64,000 nt of DNA, taken from positions 806,001 through 870,000 of the forward strand of contig NZ_JAAORL010000001.1 in NCBI RefSeq assembly GCF_017696015.1, in the 5' to 3' direction. Of this stretch, positions 47,327 through 58,378 are shown in pieces. Positions within the stretch are counted from its first letter, which is position 1; each line of letters starts with the position of its first letter. Both the position numbers and the translations under genes were made by a program. The notes beneath the pieces were generated by a model. It ran no database searches. It was not told where the DNA came from and saw only the letters and a program-made list of their open reading frames with translations. The stretch comes from Prochlorococcus marinus CUG1415 (GTDB lineage: Bacteria; Cyanobacteriota; Cyanobacteriia; PCC-6307; Cyanobiaceae).

Positions 47327-47764
47327 ATGACAAAAGCATTGTTTGAAACTCAAGTTGGTAACATTAATATTGAATTTTTCTCTGATGATGCACCTAATAC
47401 TGTTAATAACTTCACAAAGTTGATAAGTGATGGTTTTTATGATGGTTTAGCATTTCACAGAGTTATTCCTGGATTTATGGCTCAGGGTGGATGTCCAAAT
47501 ACTCGTGATGGAGCATCTGGCATGCCTGGAACTGGAGGCCCAGGATACCATATTCAATGCGAAATCAATTCAAAAAAACATCTAAAAGGTTCACTTTCTA
47601 TGGCTCATGCAGGTAAGGATACTGGCGGTAGTCAGTTTTTTATAGTTTATGAACCACAACCTCATCTCGATGGAGTTCATACTGTTTTTGGTAAGACTGA
47701 TGATATGGATGTAGTAATAAAGCTTACTAATGGTTCAAAAATTCTTAAGGCAACCTTAATTTAG
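47327..47764 (+). CDS. cyclophilin-type peptidyl-prolyl cis-trans isomerase
   Basis: 145 residues, single cyclophilin domain without signal peptide, so cytoplasmic. [71 protein letters not shown] are textbook active-site motifs (R, F, Q, F, H residues). ATG start. Convergent with ribBA, 4 bases apart. Confidence 0.95.
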   Translation: MTKALFETQVGNINIEFFSDDAPNTVNNFTKLISDGFYDGLAFHRVIPGFMAQGGCPNTRDGASGMPGTGGPGYHIQCEINSKKHLKGSLSMAHAGKDTGGSQFFIVYEPQPHLDGVHTVFGKTDDMDVVIKLTNGSKILKATLI

Positions 47765-47768
47765 TAAT

Positions 47769-49493
47769 TTAGCCTTCAAAAACAATACTAAATGTCTCTT
47801 TATCTAAATTAAATTTTCTTGTATATGAATATAAGATTTCATTATTAATAGTAAATTTAGTATTGATTAATTTGATGCTATTTTTTGGGTGTAATGCTTG
47901 TTCAATGTTTTTAGAAACAATAATTCCAATATTTGTACTATTTTCATATTTGTATAAAAACTGAATAAATAATTCTATATTCTTTATTTCCTCATCAGTA
48001 ATGTTGCAATTGGTTCTATTCTGATCATGTAAAATTCGCCAAACTAATTTTGGTCTATTCCAAAAAGCCAATAATCTTGGACTACTTTCAAGTTTAATAT
48101 TAATGTTTTGATCTCTACAGAATTTAATAACATTATTTTTTATTGGAACTAGATCAATAGATTTATATTTTCCGTCAAGAAAAATTGATATAAATGGATC
48201 GATATTCCTGGAATTAGTATTATCTTCATCAATCATGTGGCCTAACTTTGTTTTTTTTACACTCAAATATTCTGCATTATTATCGTTGGGACAAATCACT
48301 AATGGAACTCTCTCAATAACTTCTATTCCATAACCACCTAATCCAGCAATCTTTCTAGGATTGTTTGTCAGTAATTTTAATTTTTTTATCCCTAGATCAG
48401 TTAATATCTGTGCTCCAACTCCATAATTTCTTAGATCAGCTGGAAATCCTAATTTTTCATTAGCTTCTACAGTATCTAATCCACCATCCTGTAAACTATA
48501 GGCTTTTAATTTATTAATTAGACCAATTCCTCTGCCTTCTTGTCTCAAATAAACAACTACTCCCTCTTCCTCCTTTTCTATCCTTGATAATGCAGCCTCT
48601 AACTGTGGTCTGCAATCACATCGTAATGATCCAAAAGCATCGCCAGTTAAACACTCTGAATGCATTCTTACTAGTACAGGTTCGCTTAATTTTGATGATT
48701 TTTGTTTAACTAATGCAACGTGCTCTGAACCATCAAGTTCATTAACATATCCATAAGCTTTGAAATTTCCAAAAATACTTGGAAGAATTGCATCGGATTT
48801 TCTAAATACAAATCTCTCTGTTTGAAACCGATAACTTATTAAATCAGCTATTGATATTAATTTCATTCCCCACTGTTTTGCATACTCTTTAAGTTGTGGC
48901 AGTCTTGACATGGAACCGTCAGGATTTTGTATTTCACAAATCACTCCAGCGGGATAGAGACCTGACATTGAAGCAATATCTACTGCTGCTTCTGTATGAC
49001 CTGCCCTTTTTAAAACCCCACCTTTTTTAGCTCTTAAAGGAAAAATGTGTCCTGGCCGCCTTAAATCATCAGGTTGTGTATTTGGGTTTATAGCAACTTG
49101 AATTGTCTTAGCCCTGTCTTCAGCAGAAATACCAGTAGAAACGTTATTTTCAGGTCCAGCATCAATTGATATCGTAAATGCTGTTTGATTTTTATCTGTA
49201 TTTCTATCTACCATTAATGGTAAATCTAAAGAGTCAAGTTTTTCCCCTTGCATAGCTAGGCATATGAGACCACGTCCCTCAGTAGCCATAAAATTAATTT
49301 GCTGAGGAGTTGCAAACTGAGCCGCACAAATTAAATCTCCTTCATTTTCTCTTCTTTCATCATCTACCACAATTATGCATTCACCATTCCTTATCGCTGC
49401 CAACGCATCGCTGATAGGATCAAATTCAATTTTAAAAGATTCATTTATATCCAAAATTGTTCCATTATTTGATTTGGGACTTGTTTCTTTCAT
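47769..49493 (-). CDS. ribBA: bifunctional riboflavin synthesis protein RibBA
   Basis: DHBP synthase plus GTP cyclohydrolase II, the two entry reactions of riboflavin synthesis. 574 residues from the ATG at 49491-49493 (MKETSPKSN). The first half has VVDDERRENEGDLICAA (RibB); the second has RMHSECLTGDAFGSLRCDC and YLRQEGRGIGL (RibA zinc and catalytic motifs). After GGYGIEVIERVPLV there is a C-terminal extension of about 150 residues, a form known from cyanobacteria. A TTG four codons upstream is less likely. Divergent from argC. Confidence 0.96.
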   Translation of the reverse strand: MKETSPKSNNGTILDINESFKIEFDPISDALAAIRNGECIIVVDDERRENEGDLICAAQFATPQQINFMATEGRGLICLAMQGEKLDSLDLPLMVDRNTDKNQTAFTISIDAGPENNVSTGISAEDRAKTIQVAINPNTQPDDLRRPGHIFPLRAKKGGVLKRAGHTEAAVDIASMSGLYPAGVICEIQNPDGSMSRLPQLKEYAKQWGMKLISIADLISYRFQTERFVFRKSDAILPSIFGNFKAYGYVNELDGSEHVALVKQKSSKLSEPVLVRMHSECLTGDAFGSLRCDCRPQLEAALSRIEKEEEGVVVYLRQEGRGIGLINKLKAYSLQDGGLDTVEANEKLGFPADLRNYGVGAQILTDLGIKKLKLLTNNPRKIAGLGGYGIEVIERVPLVICPNDNNAEYLSVKKTKLGHMIDEDNTNSRNIDPFISIFLDGKYKSIDLVPIKNNVIKFCRDQNINIKLESSPRLLAFWNRPKLVWRILHDQNRTNCNITDEEIKNIELFIQFLYKYENSTNIGIIVSKNIEQALHPKNSIKLINTKFTINNEILYSYTRKFNLDKETFSIVFEG

Positions 49494-49581
49494 TATTCCT
49501 ATCAATATAGAAAAATAGTGTTTTAGTTACCTTAAATTCAACACTTTATAATCCTATCTCAAAGTCTGCCAACTCAAAGAA

Positions 49582-50637
49582 ATGAATGTTGCAATAGTAG
49601 GTGCTACTGGTTACGGCGGTATTCAAGCGGTAAATCTTTTAAAGAAAAATAAAAACTACAAAATTTCATTTTTAGGAGGTAATAAAACATCTGGATCAAA
49701 GTGGAATGATAATTTCCCTTTTATTTATCTAGATAATGATCCTTATATAGAAGAAATTTCAGTAGAGAATATTTCAAACAATTCAGATGTTGCATTGCTT
49801 TGCTTACCAAATGGCCTATCTTCAACTTTGACAAGGGAATTATTAGATAGAGGAGTTAAAGTTATCGATTTATCTGCTGATTACAGATATAAGTCCTTAG
49901 ATGAATGGAAAAAAGTATATTCCAAAGAAGCTGTTATTTATAAAAGAAATGATGATGATTTATGTAAAGAGGCAGTCTACGGACTCCCTGAAATAAATAA
50001 AGATGCGATTTCAAAAGGAAGATTAATAGCTTGTCCAGGATGTTATCCAACATCTTCTCTTATTCCACTAGCTCCTTATCTTTCGCAAGGAATTATTGAA
50101 AATGAAGGTATAGTAATTGATTCTAAAAGCGGAACTTCTGGAGGCGGTCGAGAACCTAACCAAAAGCTACTCTTATCAGAATGTGGAGAAGGTCTATCAG
50201 CATATGGATTGATAAACCATAGACATACCTCAGAGATCGAGCAAGTAGCATCTTTAATTTCTGGGAATAAAATTGAACTGCTTTTTACTCCTCATTTGGT
50301 TCCAATTTCAAGGGGTATGCATTCGACTATATATGGGAGATTAAGAGATCCAGGATTAACCTCTGATGATTGCAGAATTCTTCTGGATAATTATTACAGA
50401 AATTTTAAAAATATTAAAGTATTACCTGTAGATACATACCCTTCAACAAAATGGGTTAAAAATACAAACCAAATTTTCCTTTCTGTAAAAGTTGATATTC
50501 GTAATGGAAGGATTATTATTTTATCTGTAATTGATAATTTGTTAAAAGGTCAGACTGGGCAAGCAATTCAAAATTTAAATATTATGAGTGGCTTTTCAAT
50601 GGATGAAGGTCTTGATTTAACTAATAATTTTCCATAA
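49582..50637 (+). CDS. argC: N-acetyl-gamma-glutamyl-phosphate reductase
   Basis: Third step of arginine synthesis, NADPH-dependent. 351 residues. VAIVGATGYGGIQAVNLL nucleotide-binding start, active-site cysteine in ACPGCYPTSSLIPLAP, SGTSGGGREP and VPISRGMHSTIYG. ATG start. Its last 17 bases overlap the convergent purN. Confidence 0.97.
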   Translation: MNVAIVGATGYGGIQAVNLLKKNKNYKISFLGGNKTSGSKWNDNFPFIYLDNDPYIEEISVENISNNSDVALLCLPNGLSSTLTRELLDRGVKVIDLSADYRYKSLDEWKKVYSKEAVIYKRNDDDLCKEAVYGLPEINKDAISKGRLIACPGCYPTSSLIPLAPYLSQGIIENEGIVIDSKSGTSGGGREPNQKLLLSECGEGLSAYGLINHRHTSEIEQVASLISGNKIELLFTPHLVPISRGMHSTIYGRLRDPGLTSDDCRILLDNYYRNFKNIKVLPVDTYPSTKWVKNTNQIFLSVKVDIRNGRIIILSVIDNLLKGQTGQAIQNLNIMSGFSMDEGLDLTNNFP

Positions 50638-51277
50638 AATTACTTCTTATCAAAAACCCAGCTTGAGAGATTGAGTAAGGTAAAATTTTATGCTCAAGCA
50701 TTTGTATTCTTTTGGTAAGTGATTCAATATCATCATCATTCCTAATAGACAATGCAGCTTGCATTATCAATGATCCACTATCTACCTCCTCTTCTACAAA
50801 ATGTACGGAACAACCAGTTATTTTTGAACCATTTAATATAGAGTCCTTTATCGCGGAACCACCTTTATATGCAGGAAGTAATGAAGGGTGAATATTTATT
50901 ATCTTATTCTTAAATTTATTAATAAAAAATGGAGAAACAATTTTCATCCAGCCTGCCATAACAACAAGTTCAACATCGTAATGAATTAAAGTATTTAGAA
51001 TTTCTAATTCAAAAGCTTCTTTTTGTAGAAAGTCTTTGCCTCTTATAATTTTGTGAGGTATTTTTTTACTTTCAGCTCTTTTTATACAACCGGCTTCATC
51101 TTTGTTAGTAATTAAAACTTTTATATCGATATCTAATTCTCCTTTTTCTGAGAGATTAATTAATTCCTGAAAGTTAGTTCCTTTCCCAGAAGCAAGTACA
51201 CCTATTTTTAATTTTGGTGTAAATCTTCTAAATTCAGATATCTCAGGCGAAATTATGTAATTAAATGATCTATCCAA
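50621..51277 (-). CDS. purN: phosphoribosylglycinamide formyltransferase
   Basis: Third step of purine synthesis, transferring formyl from 10-formyl-THF to GAR. 218 residues. LASGKGTNFQELI, VVMAGWMKIVSP, INIHPSLLPAYKGGSA (catalytic N and H) and TGCSVHFVEEEVDSG are present. The start is TTG at 51275-51277 (MDRSFNY). Overlaps argC at the 3' end by 17 bases. Confidence 0.95.
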   Translation of the reverse strand: MDRSFNYIISPEISEFRRFTPKLKIGVLASGKGTNFQELINLSEKGELDIDIKVLITNKDEAGCIKRAESKKIPHKIIRGKDFLQKEAFELEILNTLIHYDVELVVMAGWMKIVSPFFINKFKNKIINIHPSLLPAYKGGSAIKDSILNGSKITGCSVHFVEEEVDSGSLIMQAALSIRNDDDIESLTKRIQMLEHKILPYSISQAGFLIRSNFMENY

Positions 51278-51460
51278 AATTTTTTTATTTTATCCAATGA
51301 TAAATTCATATGAAATAAAAAAAACCCTCAATTTTAATTGTTTATATTCAAAAACATATTTATTTGAAGATAATAATTTAAACAAATTTAAATGATTCAA
51401 ATCTATGTACTATTCGTATAGATATAATTGAATAATAAATAAAAGAAACAAATATATAAA

Positions 51461-53044
51461 ATGAATGGAGATTTAAACTCTTGGGATAAATTTTGTAATT
51501 ATCTTTGGTTTGATAAAAAATTAAATATTTGGTTAGACATAAGCAAAATTAATTTCACAAGTAAAGAGATAAAGAATTTAGAAGATAAATTTAAAGATGT
51601 TTTTTCATCAATAAAAGAATTAGAAAATGGTGCAATCTCAAATATTGATGAAAATAGACAAGTTGGACATTATTGGCTTAGAAATCCATCAATTTCACCC
51701 TCTTCAAAAATAGGAGAAGAAATTAGAGCAGATATTAATTCAATCTCTGAATTTGGAAAACAAATTTTAAATGGGGATATTAAGAATAAGAATAATCAGA
51801 TGTATACTGATGTTCTTTGGATAGGAATTGGTGGAAGTGGATTAGGACCATTACTTATTACAGAGTCACTGCAGAAGTGTTCTAAAGGCTTAAATTTTTC
51901 TTATATCGATAATGTTGATCCTTTTTTAATTAGCGAAAAGTTAGAAGAGTTATCTGAAAAATTATCAACAACATTATTTGTAGTAGTAAGCAAATCAGGT
52001 GGTACGCCTGAACCTAGAATTGCTATGGAAATTATTAAAAGTCACTGCGAAAACAATTCTCTTGAATGGAATTCTAATGCTATAGCTATAACTATGAAAG
52101 GTAGTAAGTTATTTAAAAAAGCTACTTCTGAAAATTGGTTAAAAATATTTAATTTGCAAGATTGGGTTGGTGGAAGAACTAGTATTACAAGTTCTGTAGG
52201 ATTACTTCCATTAGCTCTTATTAATGAAAATATCTCTGAATTTATCAGAGGTGCATCATTAATGGATGAAGCCACACGTATAAGTGATTTTAAAAATAAT
52301 CCAGCAGCACTATTATCATCCGCATGGTATTTAACTGGGGATGGTATTGGAAAGAGAGATATGGTCGTATTACCTTATAGAGATAGGTTACAGGTATTTA
52401 GTAAATATCTTCAGCAATTAGTAATGGAATCATTAGGAAAGAAATTTAATAGGAATGGTCAAGTAGTTAATCAAGGTATTTCCGTTTTTGGTAATAAAGG
52501 ATCTACAGATCAGCATGCTTATGTTCAGCAACTGAGAGATGGTATTGATAATTTCTTTTGTATTTTTATTGAATTATTAGATTCTCCATCTACTAATATA
52601 TTTGATGAAAAAGAGAATCCTAAAGAATATCTTTCTGGTTTTTTGCAAGGAACAAGATCAGCACTCTCTAGTGAAAACCGACAAAGTATCACTATTACGT
52701 TAGAAAAGTTAAATTGTTTTTCACTAGGTGCCTTAATCGCTTTATTTGAGAGGGCTGTATCCTTCTACGCTGAATTGGTAAATATAAATGCATATGATCA
52801 ACCTGGAGTTGAAGCTGGAAAGAAAGCAGCTGCAAATATTATTGAGTATCAACAAAAAGTAAGTAATTTATTAGATGAAGGTGGAGAATATTCTATAAAT
52901 GACATAACATCATTATTTGATAAGTCAGTTAGTGAACCTATATTTTTTATACTCCGTGAAATGTGTTTCGCTAATGATAGTTATTTAGTTAAGGGCGATT
53001 GGTCAAATCCAAATTCATTAGTTATTCAAAAAATAAATTCTTAA
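51461..53044 (+). CDS. pgi: glucose-6-phosphate isomerase
   Basis: Interconverts glucose-6-phosphate and fructose-6-phosphate in glycolysis and gluconeogenesis. 527 residues. [65 protein letters not shown] and [11 protein letters not shown] match the family. ATG start preceded by a 183-base AT-rich spacer with no recognised element. Overlaps leuS stop by four bases. Confidence 0.96.
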   Translation: MNGDLNSWDKFCNYLWFDKKLNIWLDISKINFTSKEIKNLEDKFKDVFSSIKELENGAISNIDENRQVGHYWLRNPSISPSSKIGEEIRADINSISEFGKQILNGDIKNKNNQMYTDVLWIGIGGSGLGPLLITESLQKCSKGLNFSYIDNVDPFLISEKLEELSEKLSTTLFVVVSKSGGTPEPRIAMEIIKSHCENNSLEWNSNAIAITMKGSKLFKKATSENWLKIFNLQDWVGGRTSITSSVGLLPLALINENISEFIRGASLMDEATRISDFKNNPAALLSSAWYLTGDGIGKRDMVVLPYRDRLQVFSKYLQQLVMESLGKKFNRNGQVVNQGISVFGNKGSTDQHAYVQQLRDGIDNFFCIFIELLDSPSTNIFDEKENPKEYLSGFLQGTRSALSSENRQSITITLEKLNCFSLGALIALFERAVSFYAELVNINAYDQPGVEAGKKAAANIIEYQQKVSNLLDEGGEYSINDITSLFDKSVSEPIFFILREMCFANDSYLVKGDWSNPNSLVIQKINS

Positions 53045-55611
53045 ACAACAATATTCATTATTTTTCCTTTAACAATAATTATTTTTCTTATTTCCTTATC
53101 TTGAGTCCATTTTAATATGTTAGGTCTTTTAAGAGTCAATTCTTTAATTTGATCTTCACTCATATCATTATTAATAGTTACTTTGTCTCTAACTTTTCCA
53201 TTCACTTGTATTACTAGTTCATATGAATCTTCCTTTAGTGCCTCGGCATTAAAGGAAGGCCAGTGTTCTAAATGTACAGATTTTTTAAATCCTATAAGAT
53301 GCCATATTTCTTCTGCAATATGAGGTGCAAATGGAGCCAACAAAATACAAAATGTTTTTAAAGCATCAATTTTTAAATTATTGTTTATGTCATTAATGGA
53401 ATTTGATAATGAATTATAAAACTTCATTAGTTCTGAAATCGCAGTATTAAATTGGTTATTTAATATGTCATTTGAAATTTCTTTTATAGCAATATTCATT
53501 GACTTTATTAAACTTTTTTCTTTATCTGGATAGGAATTAGATTTACTATTTATATCTTTTGCACAATTTATATAAAGCTTCCAAATCCTACTTAAAAATC
53601 TAAATTGTCCTTCAACATCTGTATCTCCCCATTCCAAATCTTTTTCTGGTGGTGCTTTAAATAATATAAACATTCTTGCTGTATCTGCTCCATATTTTTT
53701 AATTACTGATTCAGGGTCTATTCCATTATATTTAGACTTAGACATCTTCTCGAAAAGAACTTCGAGTTTAGAATTGTCAATTGGATCTGTAGGATTTGAT
53801 AAGTCAGTAATATCGGAAGGAGAAACATATTTACCAGTTTTATTGTTTTTATAGGCTGCGGCCTGAACCATTCCTTGCGTTAATAGTTTTTTGAAAGGTT
53901 CATCAATATCAAATAGTTCATTATCTCGTAAAGCTTTAGTGAAAAATCTTGCATATAACAAATGCAATATTGCATGCTCTACTCCTCCAACATATTGATC
54001 TACAGGTAACCACTTATTAATTTCATTCTTTTCAAATGGCTTAGTTGAACATTTTGAAGATGGGTATCTTAAAAAATACCAAGATGAACACATGAAAGTG
54101 TCCATAGTATCAGTTTCTTTTCTTGCCGCTATTCCACATTTTGGACATGTTGTATTTATCCAATTATTATTATTACCTAAAGCATTAATCTTGTTAGCGG
54201 AGATTTCTATATCTTTTGGTAATGAAACAGGCAAATCCGATTGGTTTAAAGGAACAGTTCCACATTTTTTGCAATTAACGATGGGTATCGGACATCCCCA
54301 ATATCTTTGTCTAGATATTAACCAATCTCTTAAACGATATTGAATTTTATTTTCGGCCCATCCATTATTTACTCCCTCCTCTGCAATTTTTAATTTAGCA
54401 ATAGAATTTGCTATACCATTGTATTCATTTGAATTAATTAGATATCCATTTTCTACATAAGCATTATCAAGCTCCTTACTTTGTTCACTTTTATCCTTTA
54501 CTATTACCTGTTTAATATCTATATTGTTTTTCTTAGCAAACTCAAAATCCCTTAAATCATGAGCAGGTACACCCATAACAGCGCCTGTACCGTATTCATC
54601 AAGAACATAACTAGCCACCCAAATAGGTATAGGTTCAGAATTAACTGGATTTATTGCTATTAAGCTAGTTTTTATTCCAATTTTTTCAAGTTCATTATTT
54701 TTATTATTTTTCAAATATTGTTTAAGATTTTCTATATCTTGTATAGTTTCTTGATCAGTAATTTTTTTAATTAATGAATGATTAACAGAAATTGCTAAAT
54801 AAGTAACTCCAAATAAAGTATCTGGCCTTGTTGTAAATGCAGTTATTTTCTTTTCTGGATTGGTATTGATATTGAAATTAATATTTGCACCAATTGACTT
54901 TCCAATCCAATTATCTTGCATTATTTTTACTCTTTCTGGCCAGTTATCTAATTTTTCTAAATCCTTCAATAACTCATCCGCATAATTAGTAATTCTTAAA
55001 AACCATTGCTTTAATAATTTTTTTTCAACTACTGCCCCAGATCTCCAAGATTTACCCTCTGAGTCAACTTGTTCATTCGCTAGGACTGTATTATCTATAG
55101 GATCCCAATTAACTTCTGATTCCTTTTGATATACAAGACCTGCCTTGTATAACTCTAAAAATAGATATTGAGTCCAAATATAATAATTTTCATCACATGT
55201 TGCAAATTCCCTATCCCAATCAACTGATAGTCCCAAAAGCTTTAATTGTGACTTCATATGAGAAATATTTTTTTTAGTCCAGACACTTGGACTAATTCCT
55301 CTTTCAATCGCAGCATTTTCAGCAGGCAAACCAAAAGCGTCCCAACCCATTGGATGTAAGACAGATTTACCCTTAAACCTTTGGAATCGAGCTATTAAGT
55401 CTGTAATAACATAATTCCTAACATGTCCCATATGAAGATTACCTGAAGGGTAGGGAAACATTGATAAGGCATAAAATTTATCGCTATTCTCAGTTAATTC
55501 ATCGGTTTTGTATAAATTGTTTTCTGTCCATATTGACTGCCATTTTTTTTCTATTTCAGATGGATTATATAAATTGGTATCAGCCTCATATTGTTTATCG
55601 GGAGAAATCAC
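53041..55611 (-). CDS. leuS: leucyl-tRNA synthetase
   Basis: Class I synthetase with editing domain. 856 residues, normal length. HIGH motif in [20 protein letters not shown] in [28 protein letters not shown], editing domain [14 protein letters not shown], zinc pair regions (CKKCG, CPKCG), and C-terminal anticodon domain ([15 protein letters not shown]). Start GTG at 55609-55611 (MISPDKQ). Single-gene by position. Confidence 0.97.
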   Translation of the reverse strand: MISPDKQYEADTNLYNPSEIEKKWQSIWTENNLYKTDELTENSDKFYALSMFPYPSGNLHMGHVRNYVITDLIARFQRFKGKSVLHPMGWDAFGLPAENAAIERGISPSVWTKKNISHMKSQLKLLGLSVDWDREFATCDENYYIWTQYLFLELYKAGLVYQKESEVNWDPIDNTVLANEQVDSEGKSWRSGAVVEKKLLKQWFLRITNYADELLKDLEKLDNWPERVKIMQDNWIGKSIGANINFNINTNPEKKITAFTTRPDTLFGVTYLAISVNHSLIKKITDQETIQDIENLKQYLKNNKNNELEKIGIKTSLIAINPVNSEPIPIWVASYVLDEYGTGAVMGVPAHDLRDFEFAKKNNIDIKQVIVKDKSEQSKELDNAYVENGYLINSNEYNGIANSIAKLKIAEEGVNNGWAENKIQYRLRDWLISRQRYWGCPIPIVNCKKCGTVPLNQSDLPVSLPKDIEISANKINALGNNNNWINTTCPKCGIAARKETDTMDTFMCSSWYFLRYPSSKCSTKPFEKNEINKWLPVDQYVGGVEHAILHLLYARFFTKALRDNELFDIDEPFKKLLTQGMVQAAAYKNNKTGKYVSPSDITDLSNPTDPIDNSKLEVLFEKMSKSKYNGIDPESVIKKYGADTARMFILFKAPPEKDLEWGDTDVEGQFRFLSRIWKLYINCAKDINSKSNSYPDKEKSLIKSMNIAIKEISNDILNNQFNTAISELMKFYNSLSNSINDINNNLKIDALKTFCILLAPFAPHIAEEIWHLIGFKKSVHLEHWPSFNAEALKEDSYELVIQVNGKVRDKVTINNDMSEDQIKELTLKRPNILKWTQDKEIRKIIIVKGKIMNIVV

Positions 55612-55718
55612 TTAATTTTTATTTGTTAAATTATTATTTTAATATCCATTGTATAAAATAGAAATAGATTGTTAAAAGGAATAATTTATAATTAAAATTT
55701 AAGATATATGAATTACAA

Positions 55719-56579
55719 ATGAAAAATATAACTTTTGAAAAATATCAAGGTAACGGCAATGATTTCGTAATAATAGATTCTAGAGGAAATGAATTATATA
55801 AAAATTACAAGACAAATAAAATATTTGATATAGAAAAAATTTGCAACAGGCAATTTGGTGTTGGAGCAGATGGTTTGATTTTTATAGAAGAACCTAATGA
55901 AGATAATTATGCAAAAATGATAATTTTTAATTCTGATGGTTCTGAAGCACAAATGTGTGGAAACGGAATTAGGTGTTTAGTTGAGTATCTCCACGTAAAT
56001 GATTCAATGAATAATAAAAATATAGAATATAAAATTGAGACTAAAGCAGGTTTAAAAATTGCAAAATATATAAATGATGAAATTACAGTAAAAATGGGAG
56101 TTCCAATTTTAGAATGTCAAAATATTCCAACAACAATTGAAAAAAAAATAAATTCAATTCCTTCACATGAATTTATTGAGAAAGATTTTAATAATATGGG
56201 TTATGCCGTAGGAATGGGAAATCCTCATTTAATATTCTTTGTAAAAGACATAGAGTCAATTGTTCTTTCCAGACTTGGTCCTATATTTGAAAAGAATGAA
56301 TTATTTCCTGAAAAAACTAATGTGCATTTTTGTCAAATTTTAAATAGAGATAATATCAAAGTAAAAGTATGGGAAAGGGGTGCAGGACCAACCTTAGCTT
56401 GTGGAACAGGTGCCTGTGCTATCCATGTGGCAGCTTATAAATTAGGCCTTTGTAATTCACAAACCATAGTAACCTTACCAGGAGGTAATCTTAAAATTGA
56501 TTGGTCAAAAGACGATTGTGAAGTAATGATGACCGGTAATGCTAAAAAGGTTTTCTCAGGATCAATGTTAGTAAATTAA
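55719..56579 (+). CDS. dapF: diaminopimelate epimerase
   Basis: Converts LL- to meso-diaminopimelate for lysine and peptidoglycan. 286 residues. Catalytic cysteines in AQMCGNGIRCLVEY and in GPTLACGTGACAIHVA; EKYQGNGNDFVIID at the start. ATG start. First of a coupled run; its stop shares one base with the next start. Confidence 0.97.
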   Translation: MKNITFEKYQGNGNDFVIIDSRGNELYKNYKTNKIFDIEKICNRQFGVGADGLIFIEEPNEDNYAKMIIFNSDGSEAQMCGNGIRCLVEYLHVNDSMNNKNIEYKIETKAGLKIAKYINDEITVKMGVPILECQNIPTTIEKKINSIPSHEFIEKDFNNMGYAVGMGNPHLIFFVKDIESIVLSRLGPIFEKNELFPEKTNVHFCQILNRDNIKVKVWERGAGPTLACGTGACAIHVAAYKLGLCNSQTIVTLPGGNLKIDWSKDDCEVMMTGNAKKVFSGSMLVN

Positions 56580-57751
56580 TGGAAAATAATTTTATCTATT
56601 TAGATAATGCATCCACAACTCCGTTATCTGAGAATGTTTTAAATATAATTAATTCAACTTATAGGAATTATTGGCATAACCCTTCATCTACATATGAGCT
56701 AGGGATAAAATGCTCTACATATCTTGAAAAAATTAGATCTAAAATTGCTTATATATTTGAAGCAGATCCTGAGGATATAATTTTTACATCTGGTTCTTCG
56801 GAATCGACAAATATTGTATTTAATAATATTTATGAGAAATTTAAAAATGGTAGGATTGTTATTTCAAATGTTGAACATCAAGCAACAACTATTTGTGCTA
56901 ATAAACTAAGAAAACAAAATTGGGATATTTATGAATGGATGGTAAATAATGATGGAATTTTAAATATTTCTAATATTGAAAAATTTTTAAACAATGATAC
57001 TAAGCTTGTATCAATTATTTGGGGACAAAGTGAAATTGGGACAATACAACCTGTCCAATTTATTGGTTCCAAATGTGAAGAATTAAATATAATGTTTCAT
57101 TTAGATGGAACTCAAATATTAAGTAATGGAATATTCAGTTGGAAAGATCTTAAATGTGATTTTTTAAGTTTATCCGCTCATAAATTTGGAGGTCCAAAAG
57201 GGATCGGTATTCTTTTAACAAAAGAAAAGTCTAGACAAATTTTAAAAAATAAGGACATATCACTTACTCAGGAATTTTCAATTAGACAAGGTACACAAGC
57301 TTTGCCATTAATCGCTGGAATGTATGAATCATTAAAGAATATTGAAGGAAAAATAAAATTATATGAATACATAACTGAATTTCCTTCTAATAATATTAAT
57401 AAACTTAAAAATTATTTTTTTCAAAAAATTAAAGATAATAATCATATAAAGATTACGGGTAGTATTAACCATAGACTTCCCAGTCATATTTCTTTTCTAC
57501 TATTAAATAAACTATTTGAGCCTATAAGGGCCTATAAGATTGTTAATTTCATGTCAGAAAATAAAATAGCCATAAGTAGTGGAAGTGCTTGTTCAAGCTC
57601 ATCTGGGAAACCTAGCTCAACACTTAAAAATATTGGTTTAAAAGATGATGAACTATATTCAAATATTCGTGTTACTTTAGGTTCAATAAACAATAAGTCA
57701 GAAATAGATAAATTTTTAGAACTTATTCAAATATGTATTGACAAATTTTAA
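56579..57751 (+). CDS. cysteine desulfurase (NifS/IscS-like)
   Basis: PLP enzyme that mobilises sulfur from cysteine for Fe-S clusters or thiolation. 390 residues. YLDNASTTPLSENV, FTSGSSESTNIV, PLP lysine in SLSAHKFGGPKGIGIL, and active-site cysteine in SSGSACSSSSGKPSS. It belongs to class V. Both the start (with dapF) and the end (with DUF1995) overlap neighbours by one base. Exact partner not shown. Confidence 0.92.
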   Translation: MENNFIYLDNASTTPLSENVLNIINSTYRNYWHNPSSTYELGIKCSTYLEKIRSKIAYIFEADPEDIIFTSGSSESTNIVFNNIYEKFKNGRIVISNVEHQATTICANKLRKQNWDIYEWMVNNDGILNISNIEKFLNNDTKLVSIIWGQSEIGTIQPVQFIGSKCEELNIMFHLDGTQILSNGIFSWKDLKCDFLSLSAHKFGGPKGIGILLTKEKSRQILKNKDISLTQEFSIRQGTQALPLIAGMYESLKNIEGKIKLYEYITEFPSNNINKLKNYFFQKIKDNNHIKITGSINHRLPSHISFLLLNKLFEPIRAYKIVNFMSENKIAISSGSACSSSSGKPSSTLKNIGLKDDELYSNIRVTLGSINNKSEIDKFLELIQICIDKF

Positions 57752-58377
57752 TGGAAACCAATTACAGACTACCTAAAGATTTAAATGAATCTCTTAAGAA
57801 TATGGAGGATGCAATTATTCCAAGTTTATTAGATTCAAATAAAAGATTTACTATAGAATTTAATTTTGAAGGGTTGAAGTTTAACAGAATTGGAATAACT
57901 ATCTACAAGATATTGTCTAAAAATAATAATGTATTCATAACATTTGCTGACCAAGGTGCTGTGGCTTTGGCTCAAAGAGACTATCCAGATATCAAAGATA
58001 AAATCTTTACTTTTAAATCATTTAATGAATCAAATAATATAAATAATATTGATAGTGCAATGATATCGATACTACCTCAGCCATATGATTTCGATTCATT
58101 TGAACGAATGTCTGATAATTATCAAGGTACGCATTATTCATTAAATCCAAAATTTGAAGATGCCAATATTGGTATAGGAAGTGTTATTAGAGAGCGACGT
58201 AAAAACTTTGTCAAAACATGGAAAAATATTTATTTTCTACAGCCTTTAAATAAAGCTGCTCTTATGCATATTTATCCAAATAACTGGTTGCTTTTCAAAG
58301 AAGAAAATAAAAGATATTTTTTTAAAAAAGAATTTGAAATTAAACCCGACAATGAATCTATTTTTGTAAATTTATAG
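57751..58377 (+). CDS. DUF1995 family protein
   Basis: 208 residues, soluble, no signal peptide. LPKDLNESLKNMEDAIIPSLLDSNKRFTIEF start, FADQGAVALAQRDYP, and an FLQPLNKAALMHIYPNNWLLFKE end match DUF1995, found in cyanobacteria and plastids, function unknown. ATG shares one base with the desulfurase stop. Confidence 0.88.
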   Translation: METNYRLPKDLNESLKNMEDAIIPSLLDSNKRFTIEFNFEGLKFNRIGITIYKILSKNNNVFITFADQGAVALAQRDYPDIKDKIFTFKSFNESNNINNIDSAMISILPQPYDFDSFERMSDNYQGTHYSLNPKFEDANIGIGSVIRERRKNFVKTWKNIYFLQPLNKAALMHIYPNNWLLFKEENKRYFFKKEFEIKPDNESIFVNL

Positions 58378-58378
58378 A

